A stretch of DNA of 64,000 bases from Geodermatophilus sp. TF02-6 (GCF_003319115.1 NZ_QOHF01000012.1:62001-126000); one strand, 5' to 3'; positions 39,186 to 47,835 are shown, numbered from the stretch's first letter. Program-made: numbers and translations. The notes: generated from the letters alone by a model not told the origin.

Positions 39186-39689
39186 TCAGACGGTGTAGTT
39201 CTCGCTGCCGCGCAGCTGCACCCGCCCGTTGCTCACGGTCGGCACGTCGCGGCGGCGCTCGCCGGGAGTCTCCCGGTGGACGACCTCCGGCAGGTCGCGC
39301 AGCGTCTCGATCGTCCGCTCGGGCTTCTCGATCTTCTTCAGCTGCTGGCGGCCGATCAGGGCGGCGATGCCGGCGACGACCGCGAGCAGGACGAAGACGA
39401 TGAGGTAGGAGATCCAGCGCGCCAGCCCGAGCCAGGTGAGGAACTCGGCGATGGTGACGAACAGGAAGATGCCGGCGAAGGCCAGCAGAACCCCGGCGGC
39501 GGCGAACGAGGCGGCCCCGATGCCGGCCCTCTTCGCCGACTTGCCGACCTCGGCCTTGGCCAGCTCGATCTCGCTGCGGATCAACGTCGAGACGTCGGCC
39601 ATCGCGCTCTGCACCAGCGCGCCGATGGAGGGTTCCTCCGCACCGGTGGCCCGATGCTGGGACGGGCTCGACGGAACGCTGTGGGCCAC
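39186..39689 (-). CDS. phage-holin-family (DUF1469-like) membrane protein
   Basis: This 167-aa protein has the pattern 'SIGALVQSAMADVSTLIRSEIELAKAEVGKSAKRAGIGAASFAAAGVLLAFAGIFLFVTIAEFL', then a second hairpin helix (WISYLIVFVLLAVVAGIAALIG) and a charged C-terminal tail. The ATG has a GGAGG site. It corresponds to Rv3669. The name 'holin' reflects family naming, and no lytic role is implied. The function is unknown. Confidence 0.87.
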   Translation of the reverse strand: MAHSVPSSPSQHRATGAEEPSIGALVQSAMADVSTLIRSEIELAKAEVGKSAKRAGIGAASFAAAGVLLAFAGIFLFVTIAEFLTWLGLARWISYLIVFVLLAVVAGIAALIGRQQLKKIEKPERTIETLRDLPEVVHRETPGERRRDVPTVSNGRVQLRGSENYTV

Positions 39690-39769
39690 GGGGCACCTCC
39701 TGGGGTCTTCGGCTGGTCAGGGGAATGGTGCCCCATGATCACTGACTCCGCGTCCCGGCATCCTCTGAC

Positions 39770-39836
39770 CCGAGGCATGGGAAGCGATACCGGCGGTTTC
39801 GGCCGCCACACGCGTGTATTGCCTCCCATGCCTCGG
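39770..39836. repeat. 67-bp palindromic element (GGCATGGGAAGCGATAC family), intergenic copy
   Basis: Arms CCGAGGCATGGGAAGCGATAC (39770-39790, 21 bases; first 20 quoted elsewhere as CCGAGGCATGGGAAGCGATA) and GTATTGCCTCCCATGCCTCGG (39816-39836) are inverted copies with two mismatches, enclosing about 25 bp. A second member, in opposite orientation, is at 60516-60582. The element lies between acs and the holin-like gene, upstream of the latter's start. Confidence 0.88.
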
Positions 39837-39838
39837 TC

Positions 39839-39896
39839 GGCCCCCTCCAGGGCACCGCCCCGAGCGTGCGAGGGGTGGGGAGGACGGGGTCCTTCT
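39839..39896 (-). terminator. GAAGGACC-type palindromic element downstream of acs
   Basis: Read on the minus strand, about 25 bases after the acs stop, the element runs from AGAAGGACCCCGTCCTCCCC to CTGGAGGGGGCC, with the centre CTCGCACGCTCGGGG. A shorter start (GAGGACCCCC) stands between it and the stop codon. It is the likely end of the acs transcript. Confidence 0.62.
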
Positions 39897-39921
39897 CCGA
39901 GGGGTGGAGGCGGGGGTCCTC

Positions 39922-41889
39922 TCAGTCGTCGGACGACGAGGTGGCCGGCAGCTTGTCCTTGATCAGGCTCATGACCGAGGAGTCGGTGAGCGTGGTGACG
40001 TCGCCCAGCTCCCGGTCCTCCGCGACGTCGCGCAGCAGCCGCCGCATGATCTTGCCCGAGCGGGTCTTCGGCAGCTCCTGCACGACCATGATCTGGCGGG
40101 GCTTGGCGATGGGGCCGATGTCCTTGGCCACGTGCTGGCGCAGCTGCTGGACCAGGTCGTCGCCGGAGTCCTCCCGCCCCAGCTGCTCGGCGTCCCCGCG
40201 CAGGATGACGAAGGCGACGATGCCCTGCCCGGTCGTCGGGTCGCTGGCGCCGACGACCGCCGCCTCGGCCACCGTCGGGTGGGCGACCAGCGAGGACTCC
40301 ACCTCGGTCGTGGAGATCCGGTGTCCGGAGACGTTCATGACGTCGTCCACCCGGCCGAGCAGCCAGATGTCGCCGTCGGCGTCCTTCTTCGCGCCGTCCC
40401 CGGCGAAGTAGACCTCCCTGCCGAAGCGCGACCAGTAGGTGTCGACGTAGCGGTCGTCGTCGCCCCAGATGGTGCGCAGCATCGCCGGCCACGGCTCGGT
40501 GAGCACCAGCAGGCCGGTGGTGTCGTCGCCGAGCTCGTTGCCCTCGTCGTCGACGACCTTGGCGCTGATGCCGGGGAGCGGCGTCTGCGCCGAACCGGGC
40601 TTGAGGGTCGTGACGCCGGGCAGCGGGGTGATCATGTGCGCCCCGGTCTCGGTCTGCCACCAGGTGTCCATGACCGGGCAGCGGCCGCCACCGATGTGCT
40701 CGTGGTACCACAGCCAGGCCTCGGGGTTGATCGGCTCACCGACCGAGCCGAGGACGCGCAGGCTGGAGAGGTCGAACTCGGCGGGGATGTCCTCGCCCCA
40801 CTTCATGAACGTGCGGATCACCGTGGGCGCGGTGTAGAGGATCGACACCTCGTAGCGGTCGATGATCTCGAACCAGCGGCCCCGGTGCGGGGTCTCCGGC
40901 GTCCCCTCGTACATGACGCTGGTGGCCCGGTTGGCCAGCGGCCCGTAGACGATGTAGCTGTGACCGGTGACCCAGCCGACGTCGGCGGCGGTCCAGAAGA
41001 CGTCGGTGTCGGGCTGGAGGTCGAAGACCGCCCAGTGGGTCCACGCGACCTGGGTCAGGTAGCCGCCGCTGGTGTGCATGATGCCCTTGGGCTTCGCCGT
41101 CGTCCCGGACGTGTACATGATGTAGAGCGGGTGCTCGGCGTCGAACGCCTCGGGCGTGTGCTCGGTCGACTGCCGATCGACGACGTCGTGCCACCACAGG
41201 TCGCGGCCCTCGGTCCAGTCGACGTCCTGCTCGGTCCGCTTCACGACGACGACGTTGCGGACGGCGCCGCTGCGGCTCACCGCGTCGTCGACCGCGGGCT
41301 TGAGCGCGCTCGCCGCGCCGCGGCGGTAGCCGCCGTCGGCGGTGATGACGAGGACCGCGCCGGAGTCGTCGAGCCGGCTGGCCAGGGCGTCGGCGGAGAA
41401 GCCGCCGAAGACGACCATGTGGACGGCGCCGATGCGGGCGCAGGCCAGCATCGCGATCACCGTCTCCGGGATCATCGGCATGTAGACGGCGACCCGGTCG
41501 CCGGCCTGCACGCCCAGCTCGAGCAGGGCGTTGGCGGCCTTGCACACCTCGTCCTTCAGCTGGGCGTAGGTGATGGTGCGCCGGTCGCCGGGCTCACCCT
41601 CCCAGTGGTAGGCGACCTGCTCGCCGTGGCCGGCCTCGACGTGCCGGTCGACGCAGTTGTAGGCGACGTTGAGCCTGCCCCCGACGAACCACTTGGCGAA
41701 CGGCGGGTTGGTCCAGTCGAGGACCTGGTCCCAGGTCTGCTCCCAGGTCAGCCGCTCGGCCTGCCGTGCCCAGAAGGCCAGCCGGTCGCGCGAGGCCTCC
41801 TCGTAGACCTCCGGACCCACGTTGGCCCGGGCGGCCAGCTGCTCCGGCACCGGGAACCGGCGGCTCTCCAGCTCGGTCGACTCGCTCAT
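39922..41889 (-). CDS. acs: acetyl-CoA synthetase
   Basis: The ATG at 41889 follows GGGAGGAAG. The 655-aa enzyme converts acetate, ATP and CoA to acetyl-CoA. It shows the N-terminal '[32 protein letters not shown]', the AMP-binding P-loop '[20 protein letters not shown]', '[18 protein letters not shown]', '[45 protein letters not shown]' and the acetylation-controlled Lys in '[16 protein letters not shown]'. The counterpart is Rv3667. Mycobacterial acs is Crp-regulated, and a crp gene lies 8 kb away. Confidence 0.97.
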   Translation of the reverse strand: MSESTELESRRFPVPEQLAARANVGPEVYEEASRDRLAFWARQAERLTWEQTWDQVLDWTNPPFAKWFVGGRLNVAYNCVDRHVEAGHGEQVAYHWEGEPGDRRTITYAQLKDEVCKAANALLELGVQAGDRVAVYMPMIPETVIAMLACARIGAVHMVVFGGFSADALASRLDDSGAVLVITADGGYRRGAASALKPAVDDAVSRSGAVRNVVVVKRTEQDVDWTEGRDLWWHDVVDRQSTEHTPEAFDAEHPLYIMYTSGTTAKPKGIMHTSGGYLTQVAWTHWAVFDLQPDTDVFWTAADVGWVTGHSYIVYGPLANRATSVMYEGTPETPHRGRWFEIIDRYEVSILYTAPTVIRTFMKWGEDIPAEFDLSSLRVLGSVGEPINPEAWLWYHEHIGGGRCPVMDTWWQTETGAHMITPLPGVTTLKPGSAQTPLPGISAKVVDDEGNELGDDTTGLLVLTEPWPAMLRTIWGDDDRYVDTYWSRFGREVYFAGDGAKKDADGDIWLLGRVDDVMNVSGHRISTTEVESSLVAHPTVAEAAVVGASDPTTGQGIVAFVILRGDAEQLGREDSGDDLVQQLRQHVAKDIGPIAKPRQIMVVQELPKTRSGKIMRRLLRDVAEDRELGDVTTLTDSSVMSLIKDKLPATSSSDD

Positions 41890-42065
41890 CCGACTTCCTC
41901 CCGTTCTCCGCGTCGACGGCCACGCCGGCCCGACCCGGCGCCGCGGGCGGCGCGACGTGCTCTCCGCCACACCGTATGGCCCCGGCCGTCCCGCGTCCGC
42001 CTCGGGCGGCGTCACGCCGCGCGGGCCGGCTGGGCCCGGCGGAGCGGGGCGGCGAGACTGGCCCC

Positions 42066-42803
42066 GTGACGGCGGGAGCGCAGGCGCAGGTGGCCGCCCG
42101 GGTGCCCGGCGCGGCGGCGCTCGGTCTGCTGCCGCCCCCGTCGGCGCGGCTGCTGCCGGCCACCGTGCTCACCGACCCGGACTGGACCGCCGAGCGGCTG
42201 GCCGGACTCGGGGTGCGCTACGCCGTCGACGACCGGGCCGTCGACGACCGGGCCGTCGGCGACCGGCGGGTGCTGGCGACCGTGTGGTGGTACTCGGCGT
42301 CGTCGGTGCTGCTCACCCCCGCGCTGGCCGGGCTGGCGACGGGACTGCCGCTGTCCGCGCGGCTGGCCGACACGTCACTGGCCGTGCTGGCCGGCGGGAC
42401 GCCGGTGGCCGCCGTGTCGTCGGCTTCCGGCGGGGACCTCGCCGGTCAGCTGCGGGAGACCCTCTCCACCGTGGTGGGCGCGGTGGCCGCGGCCGGCGAG
42501 GTGCGCCCGCGGCCGCTGTGGGCGATCGCGGCCGACTCGCTGGCCAACCGGCTGCTGGCGATCGGCCGCGCCCTGGGGGAGGTGCCGCGGGTGACCGCGC
42601 TGGCCGGGCCGCTGGCCGTCGCCGTCGGTGCGCCGCTGCCGGTGCCCCGCTACGTCGACGTCGCCGGCGTCCGGTTCACCCGGCGGGTGTCGTGCTGCCT
42701 GCTGTACCGGCTGCCGCCCGAGCCGCTGTGCACCTCCTGCCCGCGCCGTCCCCCGGCCGAACGGCGGGTGCTGCTCGAGGACACCGCGGAGCGGATGCGC
42801 TGA
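42066..42803 (+). CDS. FhuF-like [2Fe-2S] protein (putative ferric-siderophore reductase)
   Basis: The GTG at 42066 gives 245 aa. The C-terminus carries the FhuF cysteine pattern C-C-x10-C-x2-C ('[20 protein letters not shown]'). The body has the usual '[20 protein letters not shown]' and '[16 protein letters not shown]' segments. FhuF proteins reduce Fe(III) in imported siderophores. A 15-bp direct duplication gives [15 protein letters not shown] near residue 55. No siderophore gene is close. Confidence 0.85.
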   Translation: MTAGAQAQVAARVPGAAALGLLPPPSARLLPATVLTDPDWTAERLAGLGVRYAVDDRAVDDRAVGDRRVLATVWWYSASSVLLTPALAGLATGLPLSARLADTSLAVLAGGTPVAAVSSASGGDLAGQLRETLSTVVGAVAAAGEVRPRPLWAIAADSLANRLLAIGRALGEVPRVTALAGPLAVAVGAPLPVPRYVDVAGVRFTRRVSCCLLYRLPPEPLCTSCPRRPPAERRVLLEDTAERMR

Positions 42804-42830
42804 CGCCGACCGGGTGCCCGGTGGAGTGCG

Positions 42831-42849
42831 GACGCAGGAGACCTGCGTC
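42831..42849. terminator. hairpin between convergent FhuF-like and QueA-like genes
   Basis: GACGCAGG and CCTGCGTC form a perfect 8-bp stem around the loop AGA. It lies midway in the 58-bp gap between two converging genes, so it can serve both strands. There is no T-run. Confidence 0.7.
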
Positions 42850-42861
42850 GGGGCGCTCCGG

Positions 42862-43881
42862 TCAGGGCAGGAACAGCATCGTGTCGCCGTACTCGTGCCA
42901 CAGGTAGCCGCCGGCGACGGCCCGCGCGTAGGCGTCGGCCACCAGCGCCCGCCCCGCCACGGCCTGCAGGAGCAGCAGGTGGCTGGCGTCGGGGGCGTGC
43001 AGCCCGGTGAGCAGGCCGGTGACGGCCCATACGGGGCGGTCGGGGTCCAGCACCAGGTCGGTCCAGCCCTCGGCCGGCCGGGTGACGCCGTCCTCGCCGG
43101 TCGCCGTCTCCAGCGCCCGGGTGACCGTGGTGCCCACGGCGACGACCCGGCGCCCGGCCGCCCGCGTGCCGTTCACGAGCCGGGCGGTGACCTCGGGCAC
43201 CCGGAACCGCTCCGGCGCCGGCGGCTCGTGCAGCTCGGGGCTGGAGACGCCGGCGTGCAGCACCAGCGGGACGACGGGGACGCCGCGGGCCATCAGCCGC
43301 ACCAGCAGGCGGTCGGTGAACGGCCGGCCGGCGCTGGGGTTCTCCGCGCTGCCCGGCTCGGTGGCGTAGACGTTCTGCGCGTCGGCCAGCGGGACGGCGC
43401 CGTCGAGGTACCCGTAGCGGATCGGCTGCCCGTGCCGCGCCAGGTGCTCGACCGCGGACACGTCCGGCTCGGTCCGGGCCCGCCACAGCCGCGACGGCCG
43501 CGCCGGGTCGGGGAAGCCCTCGACCAGCCGCAGTCGGACGCCGCCGGGCAGCTCGAGCGCGGTGCCGGGCTCCACTCCGCGGTCGGGGCCGTCGTTGCCG
43601 GGACGGCGCACCTCCACCACCCAGTCGCTGTCGTCGAGCGTGGTGGAGACGTGCAGCGGGGTGAGCACTCCGTCGGCGCGCCGGACGTCGAGGCGGGCGG
43701 GCAGCGTCGCGGAGGTGTTGACCACGACCAGGTCGCCGGGGTCGAGGACGTCGGGGAGGTCGCGGAAGACGGCGTCGCGGACGTCCCCGGGCCGCACGAC
43801 CATCAGCCGGACGCCGTCGCGGGCCAGGCCGCGGCGCTCGGGCGGGGCGGGAGCCTCGGCGCCCATGACGGGCGCGCTCAC
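42862..43881 (-). CDS. QueA-like S-adenosylmethionine:tRNA ribosyltransferase-isomerase family protein
   Basis: The GTG at 43881 overlaps the SDR stop by 4 bp. The 339-aa product aligns along QueA: 'LPDVLDPGDLVVVNTSATLPARL', 'LWRARTEPDVSAVEHLARHGQPIRYGYLDGAVPLADAQNVYATEPGSAENPSAGRPFTDRLLVRL', 'VPLVLHAGVSS...ERFRVPE', 'RVVAVGTTVTRALE' and 'DASHLLLLQAVAG'. QueA makes epoxyqueuosine in tRNA. The N-terminal 'P...R..SRLL' region is altered and no other queuosine gene is nearby, so the true role is open. Confidence 0.82.
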   Translation of the reverse strand: MSAPVMGAEAPAPPERRGLARDGVRLMVVRPGDVRDAVFRDLPDVLDPGDLVVVNTSATLPARLDVRRADGVLTPLHVSTTLDDSDWVVEVRRPGNDGPDRGVEPGTALELPGGVRLRLVEGFPDPARPSRLWRARTEPDVSAVEHLARHGQPIRYGYLDGAVPLADAQNVYATEPGSAENPSAGRPFTDRLLVRLMARGVPVVPLVLHAGVSSPELHEPPAPERFRVPEVTARLVNGTRAAGRRVVAVGTTVTRALETATGEDGVTRPAEGWTDLVLDPDRPVWAVTGLLTGLHAPDASHLLLLQAVAGRALVADAYARAVAGGYLWHEYGDTMLFLP

Positions 43882-44576
43882 CGGCCGGCCTCCGCGGTCG
43901 CGGCCAGGTCGGTTGCCCGGTGGCGGCCGCTGGGCAGCCCGCCGTCGACCAGCCGCAGCAGCGCGGGGACGACGGTCCGCGGGTCGGGCAGGCCGGTCGC
44001 GTCGGGGTCGGCCGCACGGTGCATCTCGGTGTCCATGTCGCCGGGGTCGACGGCGTAGACCCGCAGCGCCGGGTGTTCGACGGCGAGGACGGCGGTCAGC
44101 TGGTCGAGCGCGGCCTTGCTCGCGCCGTACCCGCCCCAGCCGGGGTACGCCTCGACCGCGGCGTCGCTGCTGACGTCGACGACGCGCCCGCCGGCCCGCT
44201 CCAGCGCGGGCAGCACCGCCTGCAGCAGGGCCAGCGGGGCGACGGTGTTGACCGCGAGCACCCGCTCGAAGGCCGCCACCGGCAGGTCGGCGAGGCGGGG
44301 CAGCGGCGTCGGGCCGAGGTCGCTGGCGTTGTTCACCAGCAGGTCGAGGCGCTCGCCCACGGCGGCGGCGAGGGCGGCCCGGTGGGCGGGGTCGGTGACG
44401 TCGCCGGGGATCGCGGTGACCAGGTCGGGGCGGGGGAGGGCGGCGACGGTGGCGGCGAGGCGGTCGGGGTCGCGGCCGTCGAGGACGAGCCGCCAGCCGC
44501 GGCGGCCGAGAGCCTCGGCGAGCGCGGCGCCCAGGCCGCGGGACGCGCCGGTGACGAGTGCGGTCGGAGGTGTCAT
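43878..44576 (-). CDS. short-chain dehydrogenase/reductase
   Basis: The ATG at 44576 gives 232 aa with the classical SDR motifs: cofactor site 'ALVTGASRGLGAALAEAL', 'LLVNNAS', catalytic Ser in 'VVDVSSDAAVEA', and Tyr/Lys in 'GYGASKAALDQL'. A GTG at 44603 is also in frame and would add nine residues, but it would run into the presumed operator. NADPH preference is suggested by 'DGRDPDRL'. It is divergent from soxR and coupled to the QueA-like gene. Confidence 0.9.
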   Translation of the reverse strand: MTPPTALVTGASRGLGAALAEALGRRGWRLVLDGRDPDRLAATVAALPRPDLVTAIPGDVTDPAHRAALAAAVGERLDLLVNNASDLGPTPLPRLADLPVAAFERVLAVNTVAPLALLQAVLPALERAGGRVVDVSSDAAVEAYPGWGGYGASKAALDQLTAVLAVEHPALRVYAVDPGDMDTEMHRAADPDATGLPDPRTVVPALLRLVDGGLPSGRHRATDLAATAEAGR

Positions 44577-44602
44577 GCCGCCACGGTCTTGCTTCACGTG
44601 CA

Positions 44603-44614
44603 CTTGAGGTCAAG
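44603..44614. promoter_or_regulatory. probable MerR/SoxR-type operator
   Basis: The perfect palindrome CTTGAGGTCAAG lies between the divergent SDR and SoxR genes, 32 bp before the soxR start. Read from the minus strand, TTGACCTCAAG resembles promoters in which a MerR-family protein binds between an over-spaced -35 and -10. A SoxR box is CCTCAAGT plus its inverse; only the first half is good here. Confidence 0.55.
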
Positions 44615-44645
44615 AGTTGGAGTGAACTCGAGATGGGAGGGTGCC

Positions 44646-45116
44646 GTGGCCGAGCTGCTGACGATCGGGCAGGTGGCCGAGCGGTCCGGCGTGGCCGCGT
44701 CGGCGCTGCGCTACTACGAGGCCCAGGGGCTCATCGCGGCGTCCCGCACGGCCGGGGGCGCCCGCCGCTTCCCGCGCAGCGTGCTGCGGCGGCTGGCGTT
44801 CGTCCGGGCGGCGCAGAACGTGGGCCTGTCGCTGCCGGAGGTCCGCGCCGCGCTGGCCACGCTGCCGGAGGGGCGGACGCCGTCGGCGCGCGACTGGGCG
44901 CGGCTGTCGGCGGGGTGGCGGGACCGGCTGGACCAGCAGATCGCGGCGTTGGTCCAGCTGCGGAACGGGCTGTCGTCCTGCATCGGCTGCGGTTGCCTGT
45001 CGCTGGACCGGTGCGCGCTGTCCAACCCCGGCGACGTCGCCGGCTCCGACGGGCCGGGGGCGCGCTGGCTGTCCCCGGCGCTGCGCCGGGTGCCGCCGGT
45101 CTCGAACGCCGGATGA
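44646..45116 (+). CDS. soxR: redox-sensitive MerR-family regulator SoxR
   Basis: The GTG at 44646 follows GGGAGG. The 156-aa product has a MerR helix-turn-helix ('LLTIGQVAERSGVAASALRYYEAQGLIAASRTAGGARRFPRSVLRRLAFVRAAQNVGLSLPEVRAAL') and a C-terminal [2Fe-2S] site, C-x2-C-x-C-x5-C ('SCIGCGCLSLDRCAL'), the SoxR signature. In actinobacteria SoxR senses redox-active compounds and controls nearby oxidoreductases; the divergent SDR gene fits such a target. Confidence 0.94.
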   Translation: MAELLTIGQVAERSGVAASALRYYEAQGLIAASRTAGGARRFPRSVLRRLAFVRAAQNVGLSLPEVRAALATLPEGRTPSARDWARLSAGWRDRLDQQIAALVQLRNGLSSCIGCGCLSLDRCALSNPGDVAGSDGPGARWLSPALRRVPPVSNAG

Positions 45117-45200
45117 CCCCTGCGACCGACGCGGGCCGAGGTGTCCTCCGGCCGTCGCCGGGTGATGATCGGCCGGTCGGCGTCGACAGGGAGGGTCGCC

Positions 45201-46052
45201 ATGACGGTCATGCCCGCCGCGTTCTTCGGCCACGGCAACCCGATGAACGCCCTCGAGGAGAACCGCTACACCGGGGCCTGGCGCGCGTTCGGCGAGGCGG
45301 TGCCGCAGCCCCGGGCGATCCTCGTGGTCTCGGCGCACTGGTACGTGCACGCGACCGCGGTGACGGCGATGCCGCGGCCGCGCACCATCCACGACTTCTT
45401 CGGCTTCCCCCGCGAGCTGTTCGACGTCCGCTACGACGCGCCGGGCCTGCCCGAGCTGTACGAGGAGGTCGCCGACGTCGTGCACCCGACGTGGGTGGGC
45501 GCCGACGTCGACAGCTGGGGCATCGACCACGGCACCTGGTCGGTGCTGCGGCACGCCTTCCCGGACGCCGACGTGCCGGTCGTGCAGCTGTCGATCAACG
45601 CGCTCAAGCCGGCCGACTACCACCTGCAGCTCGGCGCCGCGCTCGCCCCGCTGCGGGAGGACGGCGTGCTGGTCGTCGGCAGCGGCAACGTCGTCCACAA
45701 CCTCGGCGGGGTCAGTCGGGAGATGCCGGACGCCGGGTTCGACTGGGCGCGCCGGTTCGACGAGCAGGCGCGGGAGCTGATGCTCGACGAGCCGACCGAG
45801 GTGGCCCGCCTCGACGGGCACCGCGACTACGACCTCGCCGTCCCCACCCCCGACCACTTCCTGCCGCTGCTCTACGTGGCCGGGGTGGCCGGCGCGACCA
45901 GCACGACCGCCGACGTGCTGGTCGACGGCTACGCCTACGGGTCGCTGTCGATGACCGCCTACACCGTCGGCATGACGCCCCCGCGCGCCGAGGGCAGCGG
46001 GTCGGCCGCGCCGCTGCCCGAGGAACCGCCCGCCGACGGCGCCAACATCTGA
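45201..46052 (+). CDS. DODA-type extradiol aromatic ring-opening dioxygenase family (YgiD-like)
   Basis: The ATG at 45201 follows AGGGAGGG. The 283-aa product has metal-site histidines in 'AAFFGHGNPMNAL', 'ILVVSAHWYV' and 'GSGNVVHNLGGV', plus 'WGIDHGTWSVLRHAFPDADVPVVQLSIN'. This matches 4,5-DOPA dioxygenase extradiol/YgiD (LigB superfamily), a zinc- or iron-dependent enzyme cleaving catechol-type rings. It could be co-regulated with soxR upstream, but 84 bp separate them. Confidence 0.92.
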   Translation: MTVMPAAFFGHGNPMNALEENRYTGAWRAFGEAVPQPRAILVVSAHWYVHATAVTAMPRPRTIHDFFGFPRELFDVRYDAPGLPELYEEVADVVHPTWVGADVDSWGIDHGTWSVLRHAFPDADVPVVQLSINALKPADYHLQLGAALAPLREDGVLVVGSGNVVHNLGGVSREMPDAGFDWARRFDEQARELMLDEPTEVARLDGHRDYDLAVPTPDHFLPLLYVAGVAGATSTTADVLVDGYAYGSLSMTAYTVGMTPPRAEGSGSAAPLPEEPPADGANI

Positions 46053-46054
46053 AG

Positions 46055-46306
46055 TCAGCCGGTGGCGGCGTCGCTGATCCGCGGGAACGGCCGCGTGGAG
46101 AAGACCACCTCGACCGGCAGGCCGAAGAACTCCGCGATGCGCAGCGCCAGGTGCAGGCTGGGGTTGTACTCGCCGCGCTCGAGGTAGCCGACCGTCTGGT
46201 AGTGCACCCCCAGGGCGTCGGCGAGCTGGCGCCGGGTGACGCCCTGCTCGGCACGCAGCAGCGCGATCCGGTTGTAGACGGCGTCCCCGGTCCGGTCGCC
46301 GGTCAC
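46055..46306 (-). CDS. small XRE/Cro-type regulator
   Basis: The GTG at 46306 overlaps the permease stop by 4 bp. The 83-aa product is a single helix-turn-helix domain, 'NRIALLRAEQGVTRRQLADALGVHYQTVGYLERGEYNPSLHLALRIAEFFGLPVEVVFSTRPF'. Regulators of this YozG-like type often sit at the end of ABC-2 exporter operons and control them. A 22-bp palindrome upstream of the operon could be its site. Confidence 0.88.
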   Translation of the reverse strand: MTGDRTGDAVYNRIALLRAEQGVTRRQLADALGVHYQTVGYLERGEYNPSLHLALRIAEFFGLPVEVVFSTRPFPRISDAATG

Positions 46307-47163
46307 CGCACCCACTGCAGCGCGGCGTCCCGGGCGGCCGCGACCTGGGAGCCGGACTGCCGTCGTGCCATCCGCCGCAGCACCACCGGGGCCACGAGCA
46401 GGTCGGCGACCGCCCAGGCGGCGAGCACGAGGGCGACCTGGCCGGACCGCCACGACCCGCCGAGCTCGAGGGAGGCCGCGGCGTCGGGCAGGAACGCCGA
46501 GCGCATGCCCAGCCCGATCCAGTACGTGGGGAACACCTGCGCCACCGCCTGCACCCAGCCCCACAGCGCCTGGACGGGGAAGAAGATGCCCGAGATCGCC
46601 GTCACCACGACGACCGGCAGCATCCCCCAGGTGCCGACCTTCTGCGTGTCCGGTATCACCGCACCCAGGATCATCCCCAGCGGCAGGGTGGCCAGCAGCC
46701 CCAGGACCAGCACCCAGACGACGGTGAGCCACCCGCCGCCGCCAGCCGGCACGACGTCGTCGAAGAGCAGGGCGCTGGGCACCAGGACGATCAGCAGCAG
46801 CGGGACCGTGCCGAGCGAGTGGTACACCAGCTGCCCGGTGACGTAGCCCTGCATCCCGTGCGGGAGGGCCTTGTGCCGCAGCAGCGTGCCGTCCTCGCGC
46901 TCCATGGCCAGCGCGAAGGCCGGGCCGATCACCACGTTGAACGCGACCAGGGCGGCGAGGATGCCGGGCAGGGCGACCGTCGGGTAGAGCAGCGACGTCC
47001 CCTCGACCGGGTCGTCGCGGTTGAACCACAGGTAGGTCAGCGTGCCCAGCCCCACGACCAGGTAGAAGGCCTGGTCCTGCGGGCTGCGCTGGCTCTGCGT
47101 GAACTCCGTCCAGCCCCGCTGCAGGCCGAGCCGGACCGCGTACGACGCACCGGGACCGCTCAC
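46303..47163 (-). CDS. ABC-2 type transporter permease
   Basis: The GTG at 47163 overlaps the ATPase stop (TGA at 47162-47160) by 4 bp. The 286-aa product has about six membrane helices and the ABC-2 pattern 'VEGTSLLYPTVALPGILAALVAFNVVIGPAFALAMEREDGTLLRHKALP' with 'GAVIPDTQKVGTWGMLPVVVVTAISGIFFPVQALWGWVQAVAQVFPTYWIGLGM'. It should export a drug or lipid with the ATPase. Because the ATPase remnant is shifted into this frame, a continuous 495-aa ATPase-permease reading frame runs from 47790 to 46303. Confidence 0.9.
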   Translation of the reverse strand: MSGPGASYAVRLGLQRGWTEFTQSQRSPQDQAFYLVVGLGTLTYLWFNRDDPVEGTSLLYPTVALPGILAALVAFNVVIGPAFALAMEREDGTLLRHKALPHGMQGYVTGQLVYHSLGTVPLLLIVLVPSALLFDDVVPAGGGGWLTVVWVLVLGLLATLPLGMILGAVIPDTQKVGTWGMLPVVVVTAISGIFFPVQALWGWVQAVAQVFPTYWIGLGMRSAFLPDAAASLELGGSWRSGQVALVLAAWAVADLLVAPVVLRRMARRQSGSQVAAARDAALQWVR

Positions 47164-47790
47164 CGGGCCACCTCCTCCAGCTCGGGCCGGACGCCGGACT
47201 CCTGCCGGGCGACCATCGCGATGTAGGTGTCCTCCAGGCTGGCGCGGGTCGAACCCGGCGGTGGGCTCGTCGAGGAAGAGCAGGTCGGGGCGGCCGACGA
47301 TCCCGACCGCGACGTCCAGCCGCCGGCGCCGTCCGCCGGAGAGGGTGGCGATCTTGCGGTCGGCGTCGTCGGTGAGGCCGACGGTCTCCAGTAGCCGGTC
47401 GACGTCGTGGGGGCGGGGCCGCTCCGGCGTCGAGTAGGGCCGGTAGTAGCCGCCCAGCTGGGTGAGCAGCCGGCGCGGCGTCCAGCGGGCGTGGTCGCGC
47501 CACGACTGCAGGACCACGCCGACCCGCGCCCGCCAGGCGTCGGCGGCCCGGGCCGGGTCGGTGCCGAGCACCCGCACCTCGCCGGCCGACGGCAGCCGGA
47601 AGCCCTCGAGGACCTCGATGGTCGTCGTCTTTCCCGCGCCGTTGGGGCCGAGCAGGCAGACGACCTCACCGGGGTGGACGTCGAGGTCGACGCCGGTGAG
47701 CACCTCCTTCGGGCCGTAGCTCATCCGCAGGCCGCGGACCCGGACGACGGGCTCCTGCCTGAGTGGTCCCACCGGGTGCTCGAGCGCCAT
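47160..47790 (-). pseudogene. ABC transporter ATP-binding protein with internal out-of-frame deletion
   Basis: The 5' part is normal: Walker A 'LLGPNGAGKTTTIEVLEGF', Q-loop 'VVLQSWRDHARWTPRRLL', signature 'LSGGRRRRLDVAVGIVG' and Walker B 'LLFLDEPTAGFDP'. Right after FDPR the expected D-loop, switch His and about 80-100 further residues are missing. In another frame the genuine C-terminal end follows at once (ASLEDTYIAMVARQESG...EVAR, stop overlapping the permease start). A deletion that also changed frame explains this. Without the switch His the ATPase should be inactive. A sequencing or assembly error cannot be excluded. Confidence 0.82.
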
Positions 47791-47835
47791 CGGACACCGC
47801 TCCTCACTGAGGGCCCTCGGAACCCGTGATAGTAG

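Noticed and set aside
39186-39689. Prophage signal from the holin-family protein
   Set aside because: No other phage gene is near and the gene belongs to a conserved actinobacterial housekeeping block.
46303-47790. A native, functional ATPase-permease fusion protein
   Set aside because: The true ATPase C-terminus remains in another frame and overlaps the permease start in the usual GTGA manner, so the ancestral state was two genes and the fusion is a by-product of a deletion.
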